DNA of 64,000 nucleotides from Terriglobia bacterium (GTDB lineage Bacteria > Acidobacteriota > Terriglobia > Terriglobales > Acidobacteriaceae). Made by a program: the position numbers and the translations under genes. Positions 48,556-55,935 of the stretch are shown here, piece by piece; position 1 is the first letter of the stretch; the number at the start of each line of letters is the position of its first letter. The notes under the pieces are model-generated. The model saw nothing but the letters and a program-made list of their open reading frames with translations. It did no database searches and had not been told where the DNA came from. Location: NCBI GenBank assembly GCA_020073495.1, contig JAIQFD010000001.1:744001-808000 (forward strand). Direction: 5' to 3'.

Positions 48556-48600
48556 ATGGCCACACAGAGCAAGGACTACTACGGCGTGCTGGACGTGAAG
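48556..48600 (+). pseudogene. Relic first 15 codons of dnaJ
   Basis: ATG plus 14 codons encoding MATQSKDYYGVLDVK. The real dnaJ start, 131 bp downstream, encodes [15 protein letters not shown]. Eleven of the 14 codons after ATG differ, nine of them synonymously. The frame runs on into the element (LSRLAGVSEAGARRR) and stops at 48664-48666, a 36-codon mini-frame. No good ribosome binding site precedes this ATG. Confidence 0.85.
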
Positions 48601-48686
48601 TTGAGCCGCTTGGCGGGCGTGAGCGAAGCGGGAGCCCGCCGGCGAAATCCTGAGCGAGGAGCGTAGCGACGAGTCGAAGGAACCCT
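48601..48686 (+). repeat. Hairpin element that supplies the dnaJ ribosome binding site
   Basis: Begins TTGAGCCGCTTGGCGGGCG and has the hairpin GGCGGGC...GCCCGCC, then AAATCCTGAGCG and GTCGAAGGAACCCT directly before the dnaJ ATG. AAGGA sits 5-6 bp from the start codon. The upstream ATCCT can pair with AGGA(A), so the binding site may be sequestered in a second hairpin. Confidence 0.8.
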
Positions 48687-49877
48687 ATGGCTACGCAGAC
48701 CAAAGATTATTACGGCGTTCTTGGCGTAAAAAAGACTGCGTCCGCAGACGACATCCGCAAGGCGTTCCGCAAACTCGCGCGCAAGTACCATCCCGACGTC
48801 AATCCCAGCGACAAGAAGGCGGAGGAGAAGTTCAAGGAGCTCTCCGAGGCCCACGACGTCCTTTCCGATCCCAAGAAGCGCAAGATCTACGACCAGCTCG
48901 GGTTCTACTCGGACAACATCGATCCGGCGGCGGCCGCAGCGTACGCGCGTGGCGGCGGATTCGCGGGCTTTCCCGGCGGCGGGCAAGGCCACGCCCAGGA
49001 AGTGCCGTTCGATTTCAGCGGCTTCGATTTTTCCGATTTCACCGGAGGCGGCGCGCAGCCGGGCGGTGGCGGGTTCCGCGACATTTTCTCTTCCATCTTC
49101 GGCGGCGGACGCGGCGCGCAGCCGCACGGTCCCGAGCCGGGATCCGACCTCGAATACCAGGTGAGTGTTCCCTTCTGGACGGCGATCCGCGGCGGGGTGA
49201 TGCGGATCAACGTGCAGCACGGCGAGCAATGCGCCAACTGCCGCGGCACGGGCGTGCTGCAAGCGAGTGGGCCATGCCCGGAGTGCGGCGGCAAAGGGCA
49301 GGTCCAGCAGACGGCCAACCGTATGAAGTTCAACCTGCAATGCCCGCGCTGCCACGGAACAGGCAAGGCGCAGTCGGGATGCCACGTGTGCGGCGGACAG
49401 GGGTCGGTGAGCCGGACCGAGCCGCTGGAGGTGCGCATCAAGGCGGGCACGCGCGACGGTCAGCGCATCCGGCTGGGCGGAAAAGGGAATGTGGGGCGCA
49501 ACGGCGGGCCGAACGGCGATCTGTACATCATCGTCCGTATCGGCGAGCACCCGGTGTTCAAGCGCGACGGCGACGACATCCACGTGGTAGTGCCGGTCAC
49601 CGCGACCGAGGCCGCACTGGGAGCGAAGATCGAAGTCCCCACCGTCGACGGGCGCACCCAGATGAAGGTGCCGCCGGGCACGCAGAGCGGACAGAAGCTG
49701 CGCCTGCGGGAGAAGGGCGTGTCCTCGGCGACCAGGGACGGAGTGCGCGGCGACCAGATCGTGGAAGTGAAGGTCGTGGTTCCGCAGGTGCACGACGAAC
49801 GCTCCAAGGAGATCCTGCGCGAGCTGGCCAAGCTGAACCCGGACGACCCGAGGGCGGAGCTGTTCGCGAAAGTGTGA
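48687..49877 (+). CDS. dnaJ: Co-chaperone DnaJ (Hsp40)
   Basis: A 396-residue type I DnaJ. The J domain has the HPD motif ([10 protein letters not shown]), followed by a Gly/Phe-rich region (about 75-150). The zinc domain has four CxxCxGxG repeats ([32 protein letters not shown]), and two C-terminal beta domains follow. It stimulates DnaK ATPase and delivers clients. The first 15 codons carry many A/T third positions (AAA GAT TAT, GTT CTT, GTA AAA), unlike the GC-ending codons just downstream, and duplicate an upstream relic start. Confidence 0.96.
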   Translation: MATQTKDYYGVLGVKKTASADDIRKAFRKLARKYHPDVNPSDKKAEEKFKELSEAHDVLSDPKKRKIYDQLGFYSDNIDPAAAAAYARGGGFAGFPGGGQGHAQEVPFDFSGFDFSDFTGGGAQPGGGGFRDIFSSIFGGGRGAQPHGPEPGSDLEYQVSVPFWTAIRGGVMRINVQHGEQCANCRGTGVLQASGPCPECGGKGQVQQTANRMKFNLQCPRCHGTGKAQSGCHVCGGQGSVSRTEPLEVRIKAGTRDGQRIRLGGKGNVGRNGGPNGDLYIIVRIGEHPVFKRDGDDIHVVVPVTATEAALGAKIEVPTVDGRTQMKVPPGTQSGQKLRLREKGVSSATRDGVRGDQIVEVKVVVPQVHDERSKEILRELAKLNPDDPRAELFAKV

Positions 49878-49878
49878 G

Positions 49879-49943
49879 GCGATTAGCTATTAGCGATTGG
49901 CGTTTAGCTGTCCATTGATGGCTAATCGCTAATAGCAAATCGC
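49879..49943. other. Long inverted repeat between dnaJ and hspR
   Basis: GCGATTAGCTATTAGCGATT (49879-49898) pairs with 49924-49943 at 19 of 20 positions around a 25-nt loop. It begins one base after the dnaJ stop codon. It may attenuate or process the dnaJ-hspR transcript. Similar GCTATTAGC simple repeats occur at 34553-34570. Confidence 0.65.
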
Positions 49944-49956
49944 TAAGTGCTCAATC

Positions 49957-49989
49957 ATGGCGAAGCGTAAGACCAAAGGCGCGTACATG
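49957..49989 (+). pseudogene. Relic first 11 codons of hspR
   Basis: Encodes MAKRKTKGAYM, identical in protein to the start of hspR 112 bp downstream, but 6 of the 9 variable codons differ at the third base. The frame continues into the element (LSRFAGVSEAESS) and ends at 50050-50052. The relic again stops exactly where the element's TTGAGCCGCTT begins. Confidence 0.85.
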
Positions 49990-50068
49990 TTGAGCCGCTT
50001 TGCGGGCGTGAGCGAGGCGGAGTCGAGCGGGAGCCCGCAGGCGAAATCCTGAGCGACGCGAAGGAACT
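49990..50068 (+). repeat. Hairpin element that supplies the hspR ribosome binding site
   Basis: TTGAGCCGCTTTGCGGGCG, GCGGGC...GCCCGC hairpin, GGCGAAATCCTGAGCG, CGCGAAGGAACT, then the hspR ATG. Nearly the same as the dnaJ copy apart from the inner loop (GGCGGAGTCGAGC here) and a 15-bp gap near the end. Confidence 0.8.
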
Positions 50069-50467
50069 ATGGCCAAGCGGAAAACAAAAGGTGCCTACAT
50101 GATTAGCGCGGTGGCCGAGATGTACGGCATCCATCCGCAGACGCTGCGGCTGTACGAGCGCGAAGGGCTGCTGAAGCCGTCGCGCACCGAGGGCAACACG
50201 CGGCTGTACACGGATGAGGACCTGCAGCGGCTGGAGTTCATCCTCTCGCTGGCGCGCGAGCTGGGGGTGAACATCTCGGGCATCGCCATCATCCTGCAAA
50301 TGCGCGAGCGCATGGAGGAGATGCAGCGGCAGATCCAGGAATTCATCCTGCAATTGCAGAGAGAGATGATCGCGCACGCGCAGGCGCCGGCCGACGCGTC
50401 CAAGGGCGCCATCATCCCCATCCGCCGGCCGGTGCCGCCGCCCGCCGCGCCTCCGAAGCGCAAGTAG
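50069..50467 (+). CDS. hspR: Heat shock repressor HspR (MerR family)
   Basis: A 132-residue MerR-type regulator. The helix-turn-helix region is ISAVAEMYGIHPQTLRLYER, followed by EGLLKPSRTEGNTRLYTDED (wing) and a dimerisation coiled coil (MRERMEEMQRQIQEFILQLQ) with a Pro-rich tail. Position after dnaK and dnaJ and the HAIR-like operator at 46380 identify it as HspR, which represses the operon until DnaK is titrated by unfolded protein. AAGGA of the preceding hairpin element is its ribosome binding site. Confidence 0.92.
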   Translation: MAKRKTKGAYMISAVAEMYGIHPQTLRLYEREGLLKPSRTEGNTRLYTDEDLQRLEFILSLARELGVNISGIAIILQMRERMEEMQRQIQEFILQLQREMIAHAQAPADASKGAIIPIRRPVPPPAAPPKRK

Positions 50468-50558
50468 CGAAATCGGCGTCGAGCACCTGCTGCGAGAGCG
50501 ACGGTAATGACGAGCGGCCACCGGGTGGGCTATTCTGACGGTTCGCCCGCAGGGCCGT

Positions 50559-51566
50559 ATGCTTCCCTTCAAGCTGATCTACAGCGACGGGTATTACCTG
50601 CCGATCGGGGAGCACGTGTTCCCGGCGCACAAGTTCCGGCTGATCCACAACCAGCTGCTGCAAGAAGGGATCGCCGGCGCCGAGGACTTCCTCGAGCCGG
50701 AGCCGGCCTCGGACGACGACGTCCGGCTGGCGCACACGTCTGACTACGTGGGCAAGCTGAAGAACGGGACGCTCTCGCCGCGGGAAGAGCTGCAGATGGA
50801 GGTCCCGTACTCGCTGGCGCTGGTGCAGTCCTTCTGGCTGGCGGCGGGAGGCACCATCTCGGCAGCGGAGCACGCGCTGCGCGACCGTGTCGCCTTCCAG
50901 ATCGGAGGCGGCTTTCACCACGCCTTCCCCGACCATGGTGAAGGATTTTGCATGATCAACGACATCGCCATCGCCATCCGGCGGATGCAGAAGGACAGGA
51001 AGATCAAGCGGGCCATGACCGTGGACTGCGACGTTCACCAGGGCAATGGGACGGCAGTCATCTTCGCGCCGCAGGATTCGCAGGCGCAGCCGCTGCCCGC
51101 GTGGTCGCGGGCCACCATGAGCCGCATCGGGCCCACCTCCGACATGGAGTCCTTCGAGGGCGATGTGTTCACCATCTCGCTGCACCAGGAGAACAACTAC
51201 CCGGCGTGGAAGCCGCCCTCGACCATCGACGTGAACCTGCCGGACGGCACCACCGACGACGAGTACCTCTCCTGGCTGGAGAATGCGCTCAGCGCCGGGC
51301 TGCGGCAATTCGATCCCGAACTGCTCTGCTACGTGGCGGGCGCCGACCCCTACAAGGAAGACCAGTTGGGCGGATTAATGCTGACCATCGAAGGCCTGAA
51401 ACAGCGCGACCTGCTGGTGTTCAAGGCGGCCAAGGCGCGCGGCATCCCGGTGATGGTCACCTTTGCGGGCGGGTATGCGCAGAACGTGCTCGACACGATC
51501 ACCATCCACTGCAACACCGTACTGGCGGCCCAGGGGGTCTTCGCGCCCGTGGCCAGCAAGCGGTGA
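50559..51566 (+). CDS. Histone deacetylase superfamily protein
   Basis: A 335-residue arginase/deacetylase-fold hydrolase. FQIGGGFHHAFPDHGEGFCM contains the catalytic His pair, VDCDVHQGNGTA the zinc Asp/His, and YVAGADPYKEDQLGG the second Asp. TFAGGYAQ replaces the usual GGGY. Bacterial members deacetylate acetyl-lysine, acetylpolyamines or related amides; the substrate is not determined. A stretch of about 30 residues (PQDSQAQPLPAWSRATMSRI) between VIFA and DVFTISLHQ is longer than in most family members. Confidence 0.9.
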   Translation: MLPFKLIYSDGYYLPIGEHVFPAHKFRLIHNQLLQEGIAGAEDFLEPEPASDDDVRLAHTSDYVGKLKNGTLSPREELQMEVPYSLALVQSFWLAAGGTISAAEHALRDRVAFQIGGGFHHAFPDHGEGFCMINDIAIAIRRMQKDRKIKRAMTVDCDVHQGNGTAVIFAPQDSQAQPLPAWSRATMSRIGPTSDMESFEGDVFTISLHQENNYPAWKPPSTIDVNLPDGTTDDEYLSWLENALSAGLRQFDPELLCYVAGADPYKEDQLGGLMLTIEGLKQRDLLVFKAAKARGIPVMVTFAGGYAQNVLDTITIHCNTVLAAQGVFAPVASKR

Positions 51567-51630
51567 TGTCCGCCCTTGCCTGGAGCCGTGCGCAGGACTA
51601 CAGTTTCCGCGAAATCACCCGGAGGTCCGT

Positions 51631-51825
51631 ATGGCTGCTATTGCCATGAAAGCGCCGAAATTGAAGCCGTACCGCGTGTTGGCGCCGCGCGTCACCGAGA
51701 TCCACCTGGAAGATGAGTTGAACCGCGCCTGGGAAGAAGGCTACCAACTGCAATTCGTGGTGCCGAGCGCCGGTGCGCACGACCGCAACGTGTTCCTGAT
51801 CATGGTGCCGAAGAAGAAGAAATAA
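51631..51825 (+). CDS. Small conserved-looking protein of 64 aa, unknown function
   Basis: 64 residues from ATG 51631, which has a GGAGGT box 5 bp upstream. The sequence (YRVLAPRVTEIHLEDELNRA, EEGYQLQFVVPSAGAHDRNV, FLIMVPKKKK) has the pattern of a short beta-alpha-beta fold with a basic tail, similar to DUF4177-like small proteins. No function can be assigned. Confidence 0.7.
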   Translation: MAAIAMKAPKLKPYRVLAPRVTEIHLEDELNRAWEEGYQLQFVVPSAGAHDRNVFLIMVPKKKK

Positions 51826-51835
51826 CATCCTCCAC

Positions 51836-51960
51836 GGAGGCAACAGAAGCTGAATCGAAGATCGAAGAAGTCAGATCGCAGATGGAAGAAGTGACTTCTG
51901 CATTCTTCGTTCTTCGCTCTTTGTTCTGCCTTCCTCCGTATCTCCGCGTCTCCGTGGTAG
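51836..51960. repeat. GAAGATCGAAGAA/TTCTTCGTTCTTC repeats and TCCGCGTCTCCGTGG
   Basis: Simple repeats in both orientations (51854-51890, 51898-51925) that can fold on each other, then CCTCCGTATCTCCGCGTCTC. No gene is seen; a similar cluster is at 57285-57340. Confidence 0.55.
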
Positions 51961-51970
51961 GGTTTCTTCC

Positions 51971-52774
51971 ATGAAGATCCGACTCATCCGTCACGCCACG
52001 CTGAAGCTGGAGTATGCCGGGCACAGGCTGCTGGTCGATCCCATGTTGAGCCGGGCCGGGGCCATGACAGCGATCGACAACTCGCCGAACCCGCGGCCCA
52101 ACCCGCTGGTGGAGCTGCCCGAGCCGGTCGAGGACGTGCTGCGCGGGGTGGAGGCGGTGCTGGTGACGCACACCCATCGCGATCACTGGGACGCAGCGGC
52201 GGCCGAGATCATCCCCAAGAACATGCCACTGCTGGGGCAACCGGAAGATGAGCCGAAATTCCGCGCCGCCGGGTTCACGAACGTGACGCCGATCGTCAAG
52301 ACAGCCGCAGGCGGCTATCCCACACATACTTGGGGCGGAATCACCATCCACCGCACCGGCGGGCGGCATGGCACCGGAGAGATTGGGAAGAAGATGGCGC
52401 CGGTGTCAGGATTCGTGCTGCGCGCGTCGGGTGAGCCGACGCTCTATATCGCCGGCGACACCATCTGGTGCGAGGAGGTCGCCGGGCCTCTGCACGAGTT
52501 CCATCCGGCGACGACCGTGGTCAATGCGGGCGGGGCGCGGTTCCTGCAAGGCGATCCCATCACCATGACGCCGGAAGACGTGATCCGGGTGTGCCAGGCG
52601 GCGCCCAAGACTCAGGTGGTCGCGGTGCACATGGACGCCATCAACCACTGCATCGTCACGCGCGAGGACCTGGCGTTCCAGCTCGAAGCGGAACGACTGC
52701 GCGAGCGCGTAGCGCTCCCGGCGGACGGTGAGTGGGTGGACGTCGGCATCTCGGAAGCGCCAAGAAAGAGCTGA
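51971..52774 (+). CDS. UPF0173-like metal-dependent hydrolase (MBL fold) with a repeat inside
   Basis: A 267-residue metallo-beta-lactamase fold protein. LIRHATLKLEYAGHRLLVDP opens the fold and THTHRDHWD is the metal motif. HRTGGRHGTGEIGKKM, YIAGDTIW and VVAVHMDAINHC supply later ligands. TAAGGYPTHT at about residues 111-120 is encoded by a GACAGCC/GGCT palindrome with CCCACACA (52300-52326) that also exists between genes and inside trmD. It keeps the reading frame and falls in a surface loop. Substrate unknown. Confidence 0.85.
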   Translation: MKIRLIRHATLKLEYAGHRLLVDPMLSRAGAMTAIDNSPNPRPNPLVELPEPVEDVLRGVEAVLVTHTHRDHWDAAAAEIIPKNMPLLGQPEDEPKFRAAGFTNVTPIVKTAAGGYPTHTWGGITIHRTGGRHGTGEIGKKMAPVSGFVLRASGEPTLYIAGDTIWCEEVAGPLHEFHPATTVVNAGGARFLQGDPITMTPEDVIRVCQAAPKTQVVAVHMDAINHCIVTREDLAFQLEAERLRERVALPADGEWVDVGISEAPRKS

Positions 52775-52860
52775 ACCGCAGAGAGCGCCGAGATCGCAGA
52801 GAATCTTCTGAATTCCGTTCCTCTGCGTACTGTGCGGTTAAATCTTCTGTGCAGCGCAGC
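52775..52860. repeat. CCGCAGAGAGCGCCGAGATC repeat
   Basis: CCGCAGAG-type units (52776-52802) followed by an inverted CCTCTGCGTACTGTGCGGTT (52820-52839). They form a loose hairpin between the hydrolase and ffh. Confidence 0.55.
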
Positions 52861-52919
52861 TACAGAAAAGCCCACCCAAGCGGCTGATACAATAGAGGTT
52901 TCGAGCGGGCTTTCTGCTT

Positions 52920-54281
52920 ATGTTTGAGAACCTTTCCGAAAAACTACAACGGGCATTCAAGAACCTCCGCGGCCAGGGCACGCTGAACGAGGAGAACATC
53001 GGCGAAGCGCTGCGCGAGCTCCGCCTGGCGCTGCTGGAAGCCGACGTCCACTTCAAGGTGGTCAAGGAGCTGATCGACCGCATCCGGGAGAAGGCGGTCG
53101 GCCAGGAAGTGATGACTGCGCTCTCGCCCGCCGAGCAGGTGGTGAAGATCGTCCGCGACGAGCTCATCAACGTCCTGGGCAAGGACACCGCCAAGCTGAA
53201 GTTCGCCTCGCAGCCGCCGACCGTGATCCTGATGGCCGGCCTCCAAGGCTCCGGCAAGACCACCACTTCGGGCAAGCTGGCGCATTGGCTCAAGGCCGGG
53301 GGGCACCGCCCGATGCTGGTGTCGGTGGACGTCTACCGCCCCGCCGCGCGCGAGCAGTTGAAGGTGGTGGCGGGCGCGATCAAGGGCAATCTTTACGAGG
53401 GCCAGGTCACGGAAGCGAACACGGCGACGGTGGAGCGACTGGCGAAAGAGGCGCGGCGCGAGGCCATCAACACCGGCTGCGATGTGCTGATCGTGGACAC
53501 CGCCGGCCGCCTGCACATCGACGAGCAGCTCATGGAGGAGATGCAGTCGCTCAAGAAGCTGCTCAACCCGCAGGAGATCCTGTTTGTCGCAGACTCCATG
53601 ACCGGCCAGGACGCGGTCAAGTCCGCCGACGAGTTCCACAAAAAGCTCACGCTCACCGGCGTGGTGCTGACCAAGATGGACGGCGACGCGCGCGGTGGCG
53701 CAGCGCTCTCCATCCGTAACGTCACCGGCCAGCCCATCAAGTTCATCGGCGTGGGCGAGAAGTACGACGCGCTCGAGCCCTTCCACCCCGACCGCATCGT
53801 GGGCCGCATCCTGGGCATGGGCGACATCCTCTCGCTGATCGAGAAGGCCGAGCAGCAGGTGGACAAGAAGAAGTCGGCGGAGTTCGCGGCCAAGGCGCTC
53901 TCCGGCGACGGCTTCTCGCTCGAAGACTTCCGCGACCAGCTCCGGCAGGTGAAGAAGATGGGCTCGCTGCAGAGCATCATGGGCATGCTGCCGCGCATCG
54001 GGCCGTTCGCGCAGCTCCAGGCGCATTCCGACAAGGTGGACGAGAAGCAACTGGTGCGCGTGGAGGCCATCATCAATTCCATGACCTCCTACGAGCGCGA
54101 GCACCACGAGGCCATCAACGGCTCGCGCCGCAAGCGCATCGCGCGCGGCTCCGGCACCAGCGTGCAGGAGGTCAACCAGCTCCTCCGCCAGTACGCCCAG
54201 ATGCGCAAAATGTTCAAGAGCATGTCGAAATCCAGCTTCATGAACAAGCGCCTGGCGGGAATGAAGCTGCCGGGAATGTGA
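52920..54281 (+). CDS. ffh: Signal recognition particle protein Ffh
   Basis: A 453-residue SRP54 GTPase that targets nascent membrane proteins. N domain at the start (MFENLSEKLQRAFKNLRGQG), G domain with GLQGSGKTTTSGKLA, VDVYRPAAREQL, DTAGRLHIDEQL and TKMDGDARGGAALS, then the Met-rich M domain ending in RQYAQMRKMFKSMS and MKLPGM. ATACAATAG at 52888-52896 may be its -10 box. The TGA stop starts a hairpin element. First gene of the ribosome-associated cluster. Confidence 0.97.
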   Translation: MFENLSEKLQRAFKNLRGQGTLNEENIGEALRELRLALLEADVHFKVVKELIDRIREKAVGQEVMTALSPAEQVVKIVRDELINVLGKDTAKLKFASQPPTVILMAGLQGSGKTTTSGKLAHWLKAGGHRPMLVSVDVYRPAAREQLKVVAGAIKGNLYEGQVTEANTATVERLAKEARREAINTGCDVLIVDTAGRLHIDEQLMEEMQSLKKLLNPQEILFVADSMTGQDAVKSADEFHKKLTLTGVVLTKMDGDARGGAALSIRNVTGQPIKFIGVGEKYDALEPFHPDRIVGRILGMGDILSLIEKAEQQVDKKKSAEFAAKALSGDGFSLEDFRDQLRQVKKMGSLQSIMGMLPRIGPFAQLQAHSDKVDEKQLVRVEAIINSMTSYEREHHEAINGSRRKRIARGSGTSVQEVNQLLRQYAQMRKMFKSMSKSSFMNKRLAGMKLPGM

Positions 54282-54376
54282 CGGCGCTTGGCGGGCGTGA
54301 GCGACCGGAGCGCGTTGCGCGACGGGAGCGGGAGCCCGCCGCCGTCATCCTGAGCGGCCCTGCCGCGAAGGATCTC
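54279..54376 (+). repeat. TGACGGC hairpin element starting at the ffh stop codon
   Basis: TGACGGC, GGCGGGCGTGAGCG...GGGAGCCCGCC with a longer GC-rich loop, GCCGTCATCCTGAGCG, GCGAAGGATCTC. The AAGGA end is 9 bp from the GTG of the next small gene and could be its ribosome binding site. Confidence 0.75.
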
Positions 54377-54378
54377 GC

Positions 54379-54612
54379 GTGCGAGTCAGACCCTTCATCT
54401 TCGTGGCGGTTGGTATCGCGTGGTTTGCGGGCGTACTTTGGCTTGTCATCGGGAACGTCATCCTCCGAGAGACACGCATTGGCCCACTGGCTCAATGGCT
54501 AGACCGAATCCCGGAACCGCTCTCAAACGTGATTTTTTCTGTACTCTGGACTGCTTTACTACTCGGCTGGTTGGTGCCGATTGTGATTGGTTTCAGGTCT
54601 CTGAAGCGCTAG
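54379..54612 (+). CDS. Small two-helix membrane protein, unknown function
   Basis: A 77-residue frame with a GTG start 9 bp after the AAGGA of the hairpin element. Two hydrophobic segments (FIFVAVGIAWFAGVLWLVIG and NVIFSVLWTALLLGWLVPIV) flank a polar loop. Codon use is less GC-biased than ffh. It might be a genuine small membrane protein or an orphan insertion together with the element. Confidence 0.55.
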   Translation: MRVRPFIFVAVGIAWFAGVLWLVIGNVILRETRIGPLAQWLDRIPEPLSNVIFSVLWTALLLGWLVPIVIGFRSLKR

Positions 54613-54631
54613 GTCAGCCTAGCCTTCCCGG

Positions 54632-54661
54632 TTGTCAAAACCCCGCCAGATACGCGATAAT
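54632..54661 (+). promoter_or_regulatory. Putative promoter of rpsP operon
   Basis: TTGTCA (54632-54637), 18-bp spacer, GATAAT (54656-54661), 51 bp upstream of the rpsP start. Confidence 0.5.
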
Positions 54662-54711
54662 ACTGGATTGTCCGCACATCAGCGGAAAGATAAGAAAGGA
54701 CAACTGTTTAC

Positions 54712-54963
54712 GTGTTAATGATCCGTCTGGCGCGCATAGGTGCGCCCAAGAAACCGTACTACCGCATCGTGGTGATCGAGAAAGAGCGCGCCCGTAACGG
54801 CCGCCCGGTGGAGGTCGTGGGAACCTACAATCCCCGCACCAGCCCAGCCTCCGTGGATTTGAAGCGCGACCGCATCGATTATTGGAAGTCGAAGGGCGCG
54901 CAGGTATCCGAGACCGTTGGCAAGCTCCTGGCCAGGAACGCGCCGGCAGGAACCGCGGCTTAA
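54712..54963 (+). CDS. rpsP: Ribosomal protein bS16
   Basis: An 83-residue small-subunit protein: MIRLARIGAPKKPYYRIVVI, then GTYNPRTSPASVDLKRDRID. GTG 54712 is taken as the start because the AAGGA at about 54697 is nearer to it; ATG 54718 is the alternative. It leads the rpsP-khpA-rimM-trmD-rplS set found in many bacteria. Confidence 0.95.
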   Translation: MLMIRLARIGAPKKPYYRIVVIEKERARNGRPVEVVGTYNPRTSPASVDLKRDRIDYWKSKGAQVSETVGKLLARNAPAGTAA

Positions 54964-55018
54964 TACTGCCTGTTCTTAGGGTTGCAGGAATTCAGGCCCC
55001 ACACCACTCAGGAGCTCG

Positions 55019-55276
55019 ATGATGACGACGGAGCCGGGTGGGGACATGCGCGCGTTGGTCGAGCAGATCGCGAAGGCGCTGGTCGACGAACCCGAAAAAG
55101 TCTCCGTACAGGCGGTTGACGGTGAGCAGATCACGGTGCTCGAGTTGCGGGTTTCGCCCGCAGACCTGGGCAAGGTGATCGGCAAGCAGGGGCGCACGGC
55201 GCGGTCCATCCGCACCATCCTGGGCGCCGCCGGCATGAAGCTAAAAAAGCGCTACACGCTGGAGATTCTGGAATAA
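55019..55276 (+). CDS. khpA: KH domain RNA-binding protein KhpA
   Basis: An 85-residue single KH domain. [20 protein letters not shown] contains the GxxG loop (GKQG), and [20 protein letters not shown] completes the fold. KhpA works with KhpB in RNA control and cell elongation in Gram-positives; in this position, between rpsP and rimM, it is widely conserved. The stop TAA overlaps the probable beginning of rimM. Confidence 0.92.
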   Translation: MMTTEPGGDMRALVEQIAKALVDEPEKVSVQAVDGEQITVLELRVSPADLGKVIGKQGRTARSIRTILGAAGMKLKKRYTLEILE

Positions 55277-55302
55277 CGGACGCGTTCATCACCATCGCCC
55301 GC

Positions 55303-55833
55303 GTGACCCGTACCCAGGGACGTCGCGGCGAGGTCGCCGCCGAGATCCACACCGATTTCCCGGAGCGCTTCCGCGAGCGGAAACGATTGTTCGCGCTCGC
55401 CGCCGACGGGTCGCGCCGACAGCTCGAGCTGGAAACGAGCTGGGAGCACAAGGGCGGCATCGTGCTGAAGTTCCGCGGCGTGGATTCGATTTCGGACGCC
55501 GAGGGGTTGATCGGCTGCGAGATCCAGATCCCGCAGGAAGAGCGGGCGCCGCTGAAGCCGGGCGCGGCGTACATCGCCGACCTGGTGGGATGCGCGGTGA
55601 TCGCGGACGGCAAAGAGATCGGGCGCATCGAGGACGTGCAGCCGGGCGCGGGAGAGGCGCCGCTGCTGGTGGTGAAGAAAGAAGACAAGGAATACCTGGT
55701 CCCCTTCGCCGCCGAGTTCGTGAAGTCGCTTGATATCGAGCGCAAGCGCCTGGAGATGGCGCTGCCCGAAGGGCTTTTGGAATTGGACGCGCCGCTGAGC
55801 GAGGAAGAAAAACGCCGGCAGCGCGGCGAGTAG
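55303..55833 (+). CDS. rimM: Ribosome maturation factor RimM
   Basis: A 176-residue frame from GTG 55303; RimM assists 30S head assembly by binding uS19. RTQGRRGEVAAEIHTDFPER is the N-terminal barrel, and LVGCAVIADGKEIGRIEDV with LLVVKKEDKEYLVPFAAEFV is the PRC domain. Just upstream in the same frame the sequence reads TDAFITIAR, which matches the normal first strand of RimM, yet no ATG, GTG or TTG precedes it; an ATA at 55273 overlaps the khpA stop. The true start may therefore be non-canonical. Confidence 0.9.
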   Translation: MTRTQGRRGEVAAEIHTDFPERFRERKRLFALAADGSRRQLELETSWEHKGGIVLKFRGVDSISDAEGLIGCEIQIPQEERAPLKPGAAYIADLVGCAVIADGKEIGRIEDVQPGAGEAPLLVVKKEDKEYLVPFAAEFVKSLDIERKRLEMALPEGLLELDAPLSEEEKRRQRGE

Positions 55834-55849
55834 GTTGGCAGGCACGGGA

Positions 55850-55917
55850 ATGAAGTGCCGCCGTTTAGCGGGCGTCTGAGCCCGCTGGCGGCATCCCGAG
55901 CGAAGCGAGGGATCTCG
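55850..55917 (+). repeat. Hairpin element between rimM and trmD
   Basis: GCCGCC-gttt-AGCGGGCgtctgaGCCCGCT-GGCGGC, ATCCCGAGCGAAGCGAGGGATCTC. Double-nested stem. The trmD start is 19 bp further on. Confidence 0.75.
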
Positions 55918-55935
55918 AGCGGCGGGATCGTTCGG

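Noticed and set aside
51060-51170. Extra ~30 residues in the HDAC-family protein as another repeat insertion
   Set aside because: The DNA does not match any repeat family in the window, and this loop may simply vary in length in the family.
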